64,000 bases of DNA. It comes from an uncultured Rhizobium sp. (GTDB lineage: Bacteria > Pseudomonadota > Alphaproteobacteria > Rhizobiales > Rhizobiaceae). A program made the position numbers and the translations under genes. Below the pieces are notes generated by a model. It saw only the letters and a program-made list of their open reading frames with translations. It was not told the origin of the DNA and searched no databases. Below, one piece after another: positions 9,533 to 17,252 of the stretch; position 1 is the stretch's first letter, and every line of letters begins with the position of its first letter. The DNA lies in NCBI GenBank assembly GCA_945952315.1, contig CAMFIE010000007.1, positions 93,404 to 157,403 of the forward strand, read 5' to 3'.

Positions 9533-10657
9533 TCAGGCGGATGCCTTTTCCAGCGCCGGATAATCCGTATAGCCCTTGGCACCGCCGCCATAGAGCGTGG
9601 CGGTGTCGAGCGGGTTCAGCGGCGCATTGGTCTTCATGCGCTCGACGAGATCCGGATTGGCGATGAAGGGGCGGCCGATGGCAATGAGGTCAGCCTTGCC
9701 GCTGTCGATGGCGGCCTCCGCCAGCGCACGGTCATAGCCGTTGTTCAGCATCCAGGCCGCCTTGCCGCCCGCATTCTGATAGGCCGCCCGCAGGGCTGCC
9801 CAGTCAAATGGTGTTTCACCCTGCGAGAAGGCCCGGTCGCCGCCGGTCGCGCCCTCGATGACATGCACATAGGCGAGATCATGACGGGCCAGGATTTCGA
9901 CAACGCGGGTGAAGAGCGGCTGCGGATTGCTGTCCGATGCATCATTGGCAGGGGTGACCGGCGAAATGCGGATGCCGGTGCGGTTTGCGCCGATTTCCGA
10001 GGTAACCGCCTCCAGCACTTCCGTGAGGAACCGCGTGCGGTTCTCGATGGAGCCGCCGTAGTCATCCGTGCGCTTGTTCGAGCCGTCGCGGAGGAACTGG
10101 TCGATCAGGTAGCCATTGGCCGCATGGATTTCCACGCCGTCGAAACCGGCGTCGATCGCAGCGCGGGCTGCCTTGCGGTAATCCTCGACGATGCCCGGAA
10201 GTTCGGCACGCTCCAGCGCGCGCGGCTCCGAGGTCGGGGCAAAGGCACCCTTGCCGTTTTCGTCAAAGATGTAGGTTTTGGACTTGGCGGTGATCGCAGA
10301 CGGTGCGACCGGCTTTCCGCCGCCCGGCTGAAGGGACGTGTGCGAAATCCGGCCCACATGCCACATCTGCACGACGATCTGACCGCCCGCCTTGTGCACG
10401 GCGTCGGTGACCTTGCGCCAGCCTTCAATCGCTTCCGGCAGATAGAGGCCCGGCACATCCGCATAGCCCTGGCCCTGATGGCTCACCGGCGATGCCTCCG
10501 TGATGATCAGGCCGGCACTTGCCCGCTGCCGGTAATAGTCGACGTTGAGATCGTTCGGCACGGCACCCGGAGACCGGTTGCGGGTAAGCGGCGCCATCAC
10601 AAGACGGTTCTTCAGCTGAAGGGCACCGGCGCGGGCCGGTTCGAAAAGCTTGGACAT
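9533..10657 (-). CDS. nemA: Old Yellow Enzyme family alkene reductase
   Basis: A 374-residue FMN-dependent NAD(P)H oxidoreductase of the NemA/xenobiotic reductase group, which reduces activated C=C bonds, maleimides and nitro compounds. Motifs: LFEPARAGALQLKNRLVMAP with TRNR at the N-terminus, the HVGR region, the H-x-x-N catalytic pair in EIHAANGYLIDQF, the DDYGGSIENR stretch, and the C-terminal IAIGRPFIANPDL phosphate-binding loop. The start MSKLFEPARAG is preferred over an in-frame ATG ten codons upstream. It lies 68 bases downstream of an ArsR gene of the same direction, so expression is probably under that regulator. Confidence 0.87.
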   Translation of the reverse strand: MSKLFEPARAGALQLKNRLVMAPLTRNRSPGAVPNDLNVDYYRQRASAGLIITEASPVSHQGQGYADVPGLYLPEAIEGWRKVTDAVHKAGGQIVVQMWHVGRISHTSLQPGGGKPVAPSAITAKSKTYIFDENGKGAFAPTSEPRALERAELPGIVEDYRKAARAAIDAGFDGVEIHAANGYLIDQFLRDGSNKRTDDYGGSIENRTRFLTEVLEAVTSEIGANRTGIRISPVTPANDASDSNPQPLFTRVVEILARHDLAYVHVIEGATGGDRAFSQGETPFDWAALRAAYQNAGGKAAWMLNNGYDRALAEAAIDSGKADLIAIGRPFIANPDLVERMKTNAPLNPLDTATLYGGGAKGYTDYPALEKASA

Positions 10658-10725
10658 GCATGAGCCTCGTTGGTTCATCCGGTTCAAGGCCGGATCGTTC
10701 GGGAGGAGGGAGTTTGCCTTGCAAG

Positions 10726-11019
10726 TCAGAGCGAGGCGGATAGCTCCCGGAGAAAGGCGGAGATGACCTCTTCATTCCGCCTGAAATACACCCATTGCCC
10801 CACCTTGCGCGCCGTGACGAGATTGGCGCGTTGCAGTGTGGCGAGATGGGCGGAAACAGTCGATTGCGACAGGCCGCAGCGCTCGAACTGACCGGCACAG
10901 ACACCCCTGTCGGATGACATGTGGTCACTGGAAAAATGCTGTTCGGGCTCCTTCAGCCATTGCAGGATTTCCACCCGCGCCGGATGCGAAAGCGCCTTCA
11001 GGATCTCATCCCTGTTCAT
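10726..11019 (-). CDS. ArsR-family regulator upstream of the OYE gene
   Basis: A 97-residue winged-helix repressor. It starts MNRDEILKALSHPARVEIL and has a recognition helix in GLSQSTVSAHLATLQRANLV. An insertion before the recognition helix carries two Cys residues (C41 and C48, in VCAGQFERCGL) that are candidates for sensing electrophiles or oxidants, which would fit control of an alkene reductase. First gene of a likely two-gene operon with nemA. Three CGATA-type palindromes lie within 60 bases upstream. Confidence 0.85.
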   Translation of the reverse strand: MNRDEILKALSHPARVEILQWLKEPEQHFSSDHMSSDRGVCAGQFERCGLSQSTVSAHLATLQRANLVTARKVGQWVYFRRNEEVISAFLRELSASL

Positions 11020-11027
11020 GGCTCGCC

Positions 11028-11080
11028 TATCGATAAATCGCGTTACATCGATATATGTATGGATGGAATTCGATATATCA
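11028..11080. promoter_or_regulatory. candidate operator of the ArsR/OYE operon
   Basis: Three related AT-rich sites precede the ArsR start: TATCGATA (11028-11035, perfect palindrome), a site around ATCGAT (11047-11052) and GATATATC (11072-11079, perfect palindrome). The clustering just upstream of an ArsR gene suggests autoregulation. Inference from pattern only. Confidence 0.5.
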
Positions 11081-11118
11081 AGGGATTGGGGGCGGAAAAA
11101 TCTGCCCGAAAAACAGGC

Positions 11119-11151
11119 AAAAAAAAGGGCCTCCGGATTGCTCCGAGGCCC
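11119..11151 (-). terminator. terminator of the sRNA candidate
   Basis: Stem GGGCCTC / GAGGCCC with an inner loop, followed by eight T residues on the minus strand. No protein gene ends here, which is why a small RNA is inferred. Confidence 0.85.
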
Positions 11152-11240
11152 GTATAGTTTTGAAGGTCTAATAAAACCTCCAGAGGGGAACAGCTGATGC
11201 GGTGGCACTGGGAGGAAAAAACCACCGTCTGCATCAACTG
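11119..11240 (-). ncRNA. candidate AbcR-family (alpha-r15) trans-acting small RNA
   Basis: The roughly 120-base interval on the minus strand has all parts of a free-standing sRNA. A promoter-like TTGTTC (11274-11269), 16-base spacer and CATATC (11252-11247) predict a start near 11240. The first hairpin (11235-11196) pairs GATGC/GCATC and GGTGG/CCACC and displays CCTCCC in its loop, an anti-Shine-Dalgarno element. A single-stranded stretch with GTTCCCCTCT follows. A final GC stem (11151-11127) with an eight-T tail ends it. This architecture is that of AbcR riboregulators, which repress ABC-transporter mRNAs with Hfq. The gene sits directly downstream of lsrB, the homologue of VtlR, the activator of abcR2 in Brucella. 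No convincing open reading frame occupies the interval. Confidence 0.72.
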
Positions 11241-11293
11241 CGAGCGATATGATCTTTTTTTGTGCGGTGAACAATGCATAAATGCGCATGCCT

Positions 11294-11313
11294 GCTATGC
11301 GGTGAGGCATAGC
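11294..11313. promoter_or_regulatory. dyad upstream of the sRNA, candidate LsrB site
   Basis: A perfect inverted repeat GCTATGC-N6-GCATAGC centred about 63 bases upstream of the predicted sRNA start, the position where LysR-type activators bind. Further GCAT/ATGC half-sites lie at 11276-11293. Confidence 0.5.
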
Positions 11314-11538
11314 TTGCCTTCAAAACCGGCATTCCGGCGCGTAAATGGGCGATTGTTGCGCCCTTTCTGCAATTCTCACGCATCCTATCCATTTGTATAA
11401 CTTACGTCTTTGACACTTGGCAGGTTTGCCTTGCGCCAGAATGCACAAAAGACGAGCGGGGCCTGATTTTCATCAAGCCCCGCGAAAATGATCTCGTACT
11501 TTCGTCTGTTGTGCAGTGCGAAGGTAGTTCTACCCTCG

Positions 11539-12453
11539 TCAGAAACTCCAGTTTCTTGCCTTGGCGACGATGAAATCGCGGAAGGCTTTCAGCTTCGCGG
11601 CATTCTTCATCTCGTCCGGATAGCAGAAATAGGTGTCGAAGGAGGGCACGTCCGCATTGGTGACCAGCTGCACGAGGCCCGGATCGCGGCCAACAATGTA
11701 ATCCGGCAGCATGGCGATGCCGATGCCGAGCAGGCAGGCGCGCTTGATCGAGGTGAGGCTGTTGATCTGCAGGATCGGCACGCGCGGATTGTCCGGCGCG
11801 CGGCCAGCGGTTTCCAGCCAGTTCACATCGAGCAGATAGCTCGGGGCCGGTTCGCCGAAGGAGATGATCCGGTGATGATCGAGATCTTCCAGCGACTGCG
11901 GCTCGCCATAGCGGTTGATATAGGCGGGCGAGGCATAGACATGCATATGCACCGTGAAGAGCTTGCGCTGGATCAGGTCCGATTGCTGCGGCTGGCGCAG
12001 GCGGATGGCGCAATCGGCCTCGCGCATGCGCACATCCAGCTCTTCATTGTCGAGCAGCAGCTGGATCTGCACATCCGGATGCAGCTGCAGAAATTCCTGG
12101 ATCTTGTCGGTCAGCCAGCCCTGGCCGAGACCGACGGTGGTGGTGACGCGGAGCTTGCCGGTTGCCATTTCCGTGGTTTCGGTGAGCTGCATCTTCACCG
12201 TTTCGAGCTTCAGCAGCACGTCATGGGCGGTGCGGTAAAGCAGCTCGCCCTGTTCGGTGAGGATCAGGCCGCGGGCGTGGCGGTGAAACAGCTTCACCCC
12301 CACATCCTGCTCCAGTGCGCTGACCTGACGGCTGATCGCCGATTGCGACAGATGCAGCGTATCGGCGGCATGGGTAAAGGAACCGGCCTCGGCCGCGGCA
12401 TGGAAAATGCGGAGCTTGTCCCAGTCAAGCGGCGCGCTTGAGGCTCTCATCAT
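11539..12453 (-). CDS. lsrB: LysR-type redox/virulence regulator LsrB (VtlR)
   Basis: A 304-residue LysR protein. The DNA-binding domain has LDWDKLRIFHAAAEAGSFTH followed by the HTH (TLHLSQSAISRQVSALEQ, about 33-50). The effector domain covers about 95-300. Placement directly downstream of trxB and near an lrp gene reproduces the rhizobial lsrB-trxB-lrp order. In Sinorhizobium LsrB activates glutathione, lipopolysaccharide and oxidative-stress genes and is described as sensing oxidation through Cys146, Cys172 and Cys238; here C148 and C240 correspond to the outer two, while the middle position is Ala174. The Brucella homologue VtlR activates the sRNA AbcR2, matching the sRNA candidate just downstream. 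Confidence 0.88.
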   Translation of the reverse strand: MMRASSAPLDWDKLRIFHAAAEAGSFTHAADTLHLSQSAISRQVSALEQDVGVKLFHRHARGLILTEQGELLYRTAHDVLLKLETVKMQLTETTEMATGKLRVTTTVGLGQGWLTDKIQEFLQLHPDVQIQLLLDNEELDVRMREADCAIRLRQPQQSDLIQRKLFTVHMHVYASPAYINRYGEPQSLEDLDHHRIISFGEPAPSYLLDVNWLETAGRAPDNPRVPILQINSLTSIKRACLLGIGIAMLPDYIVGRDPGLVQLVTNADVPSFDTYFCYPDEMKNAAKLKAFRDFIVAKARNWSF

Positions 12454-12498
12454 GTCGGTCGGTCCCTTCGTTGCGGTTGAACGGCGATGGATCGGATC

Positions 12499-13449
12499 TC
12501 AGTGGCCGGCGAGGAAACGTTCGGCTTCCAGCGCAGCCATGCAGCCCATGCCGGCAGCGGTGATCGCCTGCCGGAAGATGTCATCCGTCACGTCACCGGC
12601 TGCAAAGACGCCGGGAATGTCGGTGGCGGTGGAATCGGGCGCGGTCCACAGATAGCCGTTCGGCTTCAGCTTCAGCTTGCCCTTGAAGAGCTCCACCGCA
12701 GGCGCATGGCCGATGGCGACGAAGACGCCGTCGATCGGCATGTCCGAAACCGCACCGGTCTTCGTGTCGCGCAGCTTCACGCCGGAAACGGACGGCGGCA
12801 TCGGCGGCTTGGCAGGCTCGCCGGTATATTCGATCACTTCGCTGTTCCAGATCACCCGCACGTTTTCCTTGGCGAACAGGCGTTCCTGCAGGATCTTTTC
12901 CGAGCGGAAGCTGTCGCGGCGGTGCACGACCGTGACGGACTTCGCGATGTTGGAGAGGTAGAGCGCTTCTTCGACGGCGGAATTGCCGCCGCCGACCACG
13001 ATCACGTCCTTGTTGCGATAGAAGAAGCCGTCGCAGGTGGCGCAGGCGGATACGCCAAAGCCCTTGAACACGCGCTCGCTGTCGATCTCCAGCCACTTGG
13101 CCTTCGCGCCGGTGGCGATCACCACCGTATCGGCAGTCCAGAGCGTGCCGCTATCGGTTTCCAGCGTGAAGGGGCGCCTCGAAAAATCCACGGAGGTGAC
13201 GAGGTCATTGATGATTTCAGCACCCACATGTTCGGCCTGCTTCAGCATGTCCTGCATCAGCTGCGGGCCCATGATCGGTTCGGCAAAGCCAGGATAATTC
13301 TCTACATCCGTGGTGATCATCAGCTGGCCGCCCTGTTCCATGCCGGCAATCAGCACCGGCTTCAGCATGGCGCGTGCCGCATAGATCGCCGCCGTATAGC
13401 CGGCCGGGCCTGATCCGATGATCAGCACTTTGGTATGTCGGGTCGTCAT
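12499..13449 (-). CDS. trxB: thioredoxin-disulfide reductase
   Basis: A 316-residue FAD enzyme that passes electrons from NADPH to thioredoxin. It has an N-terminal FAD motif GSGPAGYTA (about 12-20), the redox pair CATC at C136-C139, an NADPH motif VVGGGNSAVEEA, the HRRDSFR segment for the NADPH 2'-phosphate, and C-terminal FAAGDV. Start MTTRHTKVLIIGSGPAG chosen by homology; the frame is open upstream without protein-like sequence. lsrB lies 45 bases downstream in the same direction and may be cotranscribed, which would link reductase supply to the redox regulator. Confidence 0.95.
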   Translation of the reverse strand: MTTRHTKVLIIGSGPAGYTAAIYAARAMLKPVLIAGMEQGGQLMITTDVENYPGFAEPIMGPQLMQDMLKQAEHVGAEIINDLVTSVDFSRRPFTLETDSGTLWTADTVVIATGAKAKWLEIDSERVFKGFGVSACATCDGFFYRNKDVIVVGGGNSAVEEALYLSNIAKSVTVVHRRDSFRSEKILQERLFAKENVRVIWNSEVIEYTGEPAKPPMPPSVSGVKLRDTKTGAVSDMPIDGVFVAIGHAPAVELFKGKLKLKPNGYLWTAPDSTATDIPGVFAAGDVTDDIFRQAITAAGMGCMAALEAERFLAGH

Positions 13450-13709
13450 AATGGTCCTTTCAGGCGGGCAGGGGCCCTTGGGTGGCCATGCCCGCAATGC
13501 TTGTGGCGGCCAGAAAGGCCGACCGTATCTCCCACCGCCATTTAGGGGTTGGCAGGGTAGATGTTCAAGGGCAGCCATGCGTTTCCAACAGGGCAAGTTT
13601 GCATGGATGACAAAGCTGCCGAAATTATCCTGCAAGCATGCGACATAATCTTGCGCCGGGCGGCGGGGATGGTCTATCAACGGCGCGATTTGAACAGGGA
13701 GCAGGGACC

Positions 13710-14177
13710 ATGTTTCGGGCGGAACTCGATGCCATCGACATCAGGATCCTCAGGGAATTGCAGCGGGATGGCCGCATGACCAATGTGGAACTGGCCGACC
13801 GCGTGGGTATTTCCGCGCCGCCTTGCCTTCGCCGCGTGCGCAAGCTGGAGCAGGCGGGCGTGATCGAGGGCTATCACGCAGTGTTGAACGGGCCGAAGCT
13901 CGGTCTCGATCTCGTGGCCTTCTGCATGGTCGGGCTGAAGCATCAGTCGGAGGCCAATCTGAAGGCCTTTGCGGCGGCAACCGCCGAATGGCCGCTGGTG
14001 CGCCAGGCCTGGATGGTCTCCGGCGACAGCGATTTCCTGCTGCATTGCGTGGCCGAAAATCTCACCCGCTTTCAGGATTTCGTCATCGAGGTCCTGACCG
14101 CCAATCCGCATGTGGATACGGTGCGCACCATGCTGACCATCCGGCAGGTTAAGCGGCTGGGACTTGCTGAAGTTTAA
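13710..14177 (+). CDS. Lrp/AsnC-family transcriptional regulator
   Basis: A 155-residue regulator. The HTH (VELADRVGISAPPCLRRVRK, about 26-45) is followed by the RAM/ActD effector domain (about 65-150), ending in TVRTMLTIRQVKRLGL. The start MFRAELDAIDIRILREL has a GCAGGGA box. Divergent from trxB over 260 bases with no further gene. Its stop overlaps that of lpsB by a few bases in convergent arrangement. In S. meliloti the orthologous position holds an lrp gene next to lps genes. Confidence 0.88.
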   Translation: MFRAELDAIDIRILRELQRDGRMTNVELADRVGISAPPCLRRVRKLEQAGVIEGYHAVLNGPKLGLDLVAFCMVGLKHQSEANLKAFAAATAEWPLVRQAWMVSGDSDFLLHCVAENLTRFQDFVIEVLTANPHVDTVRTMLTIRQVKRLGLAEV

Positions 14178-15241
14178 GCACGAAGCAGCCCGTCATAGAC
14201 CGCGCGCAAGGCATTGGCCTCGTTTTCCAGCGCAAAGGTTGCCCGCACATGGGAAAGGGCGGCAATTCCTGCCGCATCGCTGCGCGCCGGGTCTTCGATC
14301 CAGTGGGCAATCGCAGCCTTCAGCGCCTCAAAATCGCCCGCCGGAACGACGCTGCCGGTCTCGCCCGGCAGGATCATTTCCGCATAGGCACCCGCCGTCG
14401 AGGCGACAACGGCGGTCTGCGACGCCATCGCTTCGAGCGGCGTCAGGCCGAAACCTTCGTTGCGGGAGGGGGCGACATAGAGACTGAGGCGGCGATACCA
14501 GACCTTCACATCCGGCACTTCCCCCAGAAACAGGATGCGCTCGCCAAGGCCCGCGGCTTCCACCATCCGCTTCAGCTCCTCACCAAAGGCCTTGTGCTCC
14601 GCCGTCACGCGGCCGCAGACGACGGCCGTCCAGCCGGGATGGTCCGGCAGAAGCTCAACCATGGCGCGCACGAAAAGGTCGGTGCCCTTCTGGTGGCGCA
14701 CCCGGCCAAAGCAGCCGATCAGCCGTTGCCCCGACAATCCCGCAGCCTGCGCGGTATCATCCGCCCCTTCCGGTGGGTGAAACAGGGCAAGATCGACACC
14801 GTGTCGGATCACCGTATGCGGCACTTTCAGAAAGGCCGCGGAACCGGCACTGGTCGCCACCACCGCATCCATGCGGCGAATGAGCCATTTGGTGAAAGGC
14901 TTGTGGTCGCGTTGTGCTGCCGAGGTGAACAGCAGCTTCAGCCGCATGCCGAGCAGATATTTCAGCACCACGCCCGCAATCATCTCGTTGTTGCGGCGGG
15001 CATGCCAGACGCGCCTGCTTGCACCTTTCGGGGCCTGCCACAGGCGCCAGAGATCGCGGAAGCGGATATGCGGCATGCCCTGGGGAAGGCCGGGACCAAG
15101 GGTCGCGACCTTCAGGCCGAGCCTGCGCTGCACGGGAATGAGCTGAACGATGGTAGAGGTCACGCCGGAAAGCCGCCGCTTGAAATTGGGCGCGATCACC
15201 AGCGTGTCGCGCACATCCACAAGCGAGGCGTTTTCGGTCAT
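14174..15241 (-). CDS. lpsB: lipopolysaccharide-core glycosyltransferase, GT4 family
   Basis: A 355-residue GT-B glycosyltransferase. The N-terminal half carries APNFKRRLSGVTSTI; the C-terminal half has GRVRHQKGTDLFVRAM and the GT4 signature PSRNEGFGLTPLEAMASQTAVV (E-x7-E) that binds the nucleotide sugar. By sequence style and by position after greA it corresponds to LpsB of S. meliloti / LpcC of R. leguminosarum, a mannosyltransferase of the LPS core. It acts on the cytoplasmic face of the inner membrane. It starts 12 bases after the greA stop, so both form an operon. Sugar specificity is inferred from synteny. Confidence 0.82.
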   Translation of the reverse strand: MTENASLVDVRDTLVIAPNFKRRLSGVTSTIVQLIPVQRRLGLKVATLGPGLPQGMPHIRFRDLWRLWQAPKGASRRVWHARRNNEMIAGVVLKYLLGMRLKLLFTSAAQRDHKPFTKWLIRRMDAVVATSAGSAAFLKVPHTVIRHGVDLALFHPPEGADDTAQAAGLSGQRLIGCFGRVRHQKGTDLFVRAMVELLPDHPGWTAVVCGRVTAEHKAFGEELKRMVEAAGLGERILFLGEVPDVKVWYRRLSLYVAPSRNEGFGLTPLEAMASQTAVVASTAGAYAEMILPGETGSVVPAGDFEALKAAIAHWIEDPARSDAAGIAALSHVRATFALENEANALRAVYDGLLRA

Positions 15242-15252
15242 GACGGCGTGTC

Positions 15253-15729
15253 TCAGCCCCAGGTGACGGCGAGAATTTCGTAGGCGCGCGAGCCGCCGGG
15301 GGCCACGACCTCGATGCTGTCTCCCACTTCCTTGCCGATCAGCGCCCGCGCAATCGGGGAAGAAATCGAGATGCGACCCGCCTTCACATCGGCTTCCTGA
15401 TCGCCGACGATCTGGTAGACCTTTTCCTCGTCAGTATCCTCGTCGACAAGCTTCACCCTGGCGCCGAACTTCACCTTCGAGCCGGACATTTTGGAAAGGT
15501 CGATCACTTCCGCGCGCGCAATAAGGTCTTCCAGCTCGCCGATGCGGCCTTCATTGTGGCTCTGCGCTTCCTTGGCGGCATGATATTCGGCGTTTTCCGA
15601 AAGATCGCCATGGGCGCGGGCTTCCGAAATCGCTTCGATGATGCGCGGCCGCTCTTCCTGCTGGCGCCAGCGCAATTCTTCCTGAAGCTTCGTAAAGCCG
15701 CCCTGCGTCATCGGTACTTTTTCGACCAT
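15253..15729 (-). CDS. greA: transcription elongation factor GreA
   Basis: A 158-residue protein with an N-terminal coiled coil (about 5-78) carrying the tip motif [18 protein letters not shown], whose acidic residues stimulate RNA cleavage by backtracked RNA polymerase, and a C-terminal FKBP-like domain (about 82-157) with [14 protein letters not shown]. The start [12 protein letters not shown] is standard; the frame is open 29 codons further upstream. First gene of an operon with lpsB. The 160 bases upstream carry its promoter but no other gene. Confidence 0.95.
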   Translation of the reverse strand: MVEKVPMTQGGFTKLQEELRWRQQEERPRIIEAISEARAHGDLSENAEYHAAKEAQSHNEGRIGELEDLIARAEVIDLSKMSGSKVKFGARVKLVDEDTDEEKVYQIVGDQEADVKAGRISISSPIARALIGKEVGDSIEVVAPGGSRAYEILAVTWG

Positions 15730-15888
15730 CGTCTCGTCCTTCACCTTCATGCCCTGCTGGTCAGCAGACACAAAAAGAAACAGGTCCCGAAGCATCCCTC
15801 GGAACCCACCAATCAACTCGAAGCATCTCTATAGCAGATTGCGGGTGCCGATAGCCAGAAAATTAAACCGCAACCCACAGATGCTAAA

Positions 15889-16368
15889 TTATGCCGCAGG
15901 CATGGCCTCCGCGTAGGCGGCGAGATGGGCAAGCGTCTGGTTGCCCCCTTCGACCGCACCATATTTCAGCGTCGCATCGCGCGCCTCGGTGGTCGGGAAC
16001 TGCAGCGACAGGATCACGCGGGTCTTGCCACCTTCTTCGAGCAGCGTGATCGCGCCTTCGAAATGGGCGGGATCGGACATTTCCCCGCCATGATCATAAA
16101 CGATGCGCACCGGACGCTCGATCAGCTTGTAGCGGATCCAGTTCGGCCAGTCCTTGCCGTCCGGGCCGTGCATGGTGTAGCGCCACAGGCCGCCAACCGA
16201 GAAATCCATTTCGTGGGTTTCATTGCGAAAACCGTCCGGTCCCCACCACTTGTCGATATGCTCGGGCTTGGTCAGCACTTCGAAAACGAGATCGCGCGGG
16301 GCATTGACCAGCCGCGTCATTTCAAGGCTGCGGGATGGATCGAATTCGGGTTTGCCGGTCATAGTCAT
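15889..16368 (-). CDS. SRPBCC (AHSA1-like) protein, second copy of the pair
   Basis: A 159-residue START/Bet v 1-fold protein of the AHSA1 type, with RLVNAPRDLVFEVLTKPEHI and the WWGPDGF motif near residue 42, and a hydrophobic ligand pocket. It overlaps the stop of the related gene upstream by ATGA, and the two are clearly paralogues that arose by tandem duplication. It is the third gene of an ArsR-SRPBCC-SRPBCC operon. Ligand and role are unknown. Confidence 0.83.
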   Translation of the reverse strand: MTMTGKPEFDPSRSLEMTRLVNAPRDLVFEVLTKPEHIDKWWGPDGFRNETHEMDFSVGGLWRYTMHGPDGKDWPNWIRYKLIERPVRIVYDHGGEMSDPAHFEGAITLLEEGGKTRVILSLQFPTTEARDATLKYGAVEGGNQTLAHLAAYAEAMPAA

Positions 16369-16826
16369 TCTCCCTTTTGCGCGGATGAAAGAACGGCTTC
16401 AAGCCGGTCGAAATTCTGTTCATTGGCCGCGGCGATGAATTTCTTGAGCGCGAGATTCTCGGCGTTTTTCTCAAACAGCATCCGCCAGGTCAGCCGCGTT
16501 CCGTCCTCGGTCGGCGAAAAATGCATTTCCATGCGGAACACATGCATCGGCAGATGATGCAGGAAACGGATGAGGTCCGGCCGCTCCACAGTCTCGAAGG
16601 TGGAATGGTTGTGAAAATCCTGACCGTCGGAATTGGTCATGCTGATGCGGAACGCGCCGCCGGGGCGAAGATCAAGCTCGGTCACCCGATTGGTAAAACC
16701 GTGCGGCCCCCACCATTGCGCAAGCGTATCCGCTTCGGCAAAGGCATCAAACAGCCGGTCTTGCGGCACGGCGAAGACCCGGCTCGACAGAACCTCCAGC
16801 GTCAGCTCCGGCGTATCGTCAGTCAT
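16365..16826 (-). CDS. SRPBCC (AHSA1-like) protein, first copy of the pair
   Basis: A 153-residue AHSA1-type protein with RVFAVPQDRLFDAFAEADTL and WWGPHGFTNRV, closely parallel to the next gene. The start MTDDTPELT is preferred over an in-frame ATG 11 codons upstream; with it the gene overlaps the ArsR stop by eight bases, giving translational coupling. Such ArsR/AHSA1 pairs are widespread in Rhizobiales, without a known function. Confidence 0.83.
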   Translation of the reverse strand: MTDDTPELTLEVLSSRVFAVPQDRLFDAFAEADTLAQWWGPHGFTNRVTELDLRPGGAFRISMTNSDGQDFHNHSTFETVERPDLIRFLHHLPMHVFRMEMHFSPTEDGTRLTWRMLFEKNAENLALKKFIAAANEQNFDRLEAVLSSAQKGE

Positions 16827-17163
16827 CCTGTTTTCCTTTCCCGGTCTGAAGGGTTGCAAGATAATCCTCGAGCCGGTCCAGCCGCGCCTCGAACAGGCGG
16901 CGGTAGTCCGCTAGCCACAGATCGACGCCTTTCAGCGCCTCCGGCTCCAGCCGGCAAGGCCGCCACTGGGCATGGCGCCCGCGCGAAATCAGCTTTGCCC
17001 GCTCCAGCACCTTCAGATGCTTGGACACCGCAGGCAGGCTCATCTCGAAAGGCTCCGCCAGCTCGTTCACCGTCGCCTCTCCTTGGGAAAGCCGCTGCAA
17101 GATCGCCCGACGCGTCGGGTCGGCCAGCGCAGACAGGGTTTCGGAGAGGGGATCGAGGGGCAT
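16819..17163 (-). CDS. ArsR-family repressor heading the SRPBCC operon
   Basis: A 114-residue winged-helix regulator with LADPTRRAILQRLSQGEATV, the recognition helix in MSLPAVSKHLKVLERAKLI, and a C-terminal extension (WLADYRRLFEARLDRLEDYL) typical of the SdpR-like group paired with AHSA1 proteins. It has no Cys cluster for metal sensing. The start lies only a few bases from an AACC-GATT-GGTT dyad with no visible Shine-Dalgarno, so the mRNA may be leaderless or nearly so. Confidence 0.85.
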   Translation of the reverse strand: MPLDPLSETLSALADPTRRAILQRLSQGEATVNELAEPFEMSLPAVSKHLKVLERAKLISRGRHAQWRPCRLEPEALKGVDLWLADYRRLFEARLDRLEDYLATLQTGKGKQDD

Positions 17164-17168
17164 TGATG

Positions 17169-17198
17169 AACCGATTGGTTAATTATCTTTTTGGTTAA
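17169..17198. promoter_or_regulatory. candidate operator of the ArsR-SRPBCC operon
   Basis: The sequence TTGGTTAA occurs twice (17175-17182 and 17191-17198), 16 bases apart; the first copy is also part of the dyad AACC-GATT-GGTT (17169-17180). The site lies within 35 bases of the ArsR start codon and would overlap the promoter. Confidence 0.55.
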
Positions 17199-17252
17199 AT
17201 AGAGAGGGATTCCAGATCCGTCAAGAGGGTGGGTCGGTTTGAAAGGAAGCGT

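Noticed and set aside
10919..11197. 92-residue plus-strand frame across the ArsR start and the sRNA region
   Set aside because: It overlaps the ArsR coding region antisense and the minus-strand terminator, has Cys/Arg-rich composition and no domain.
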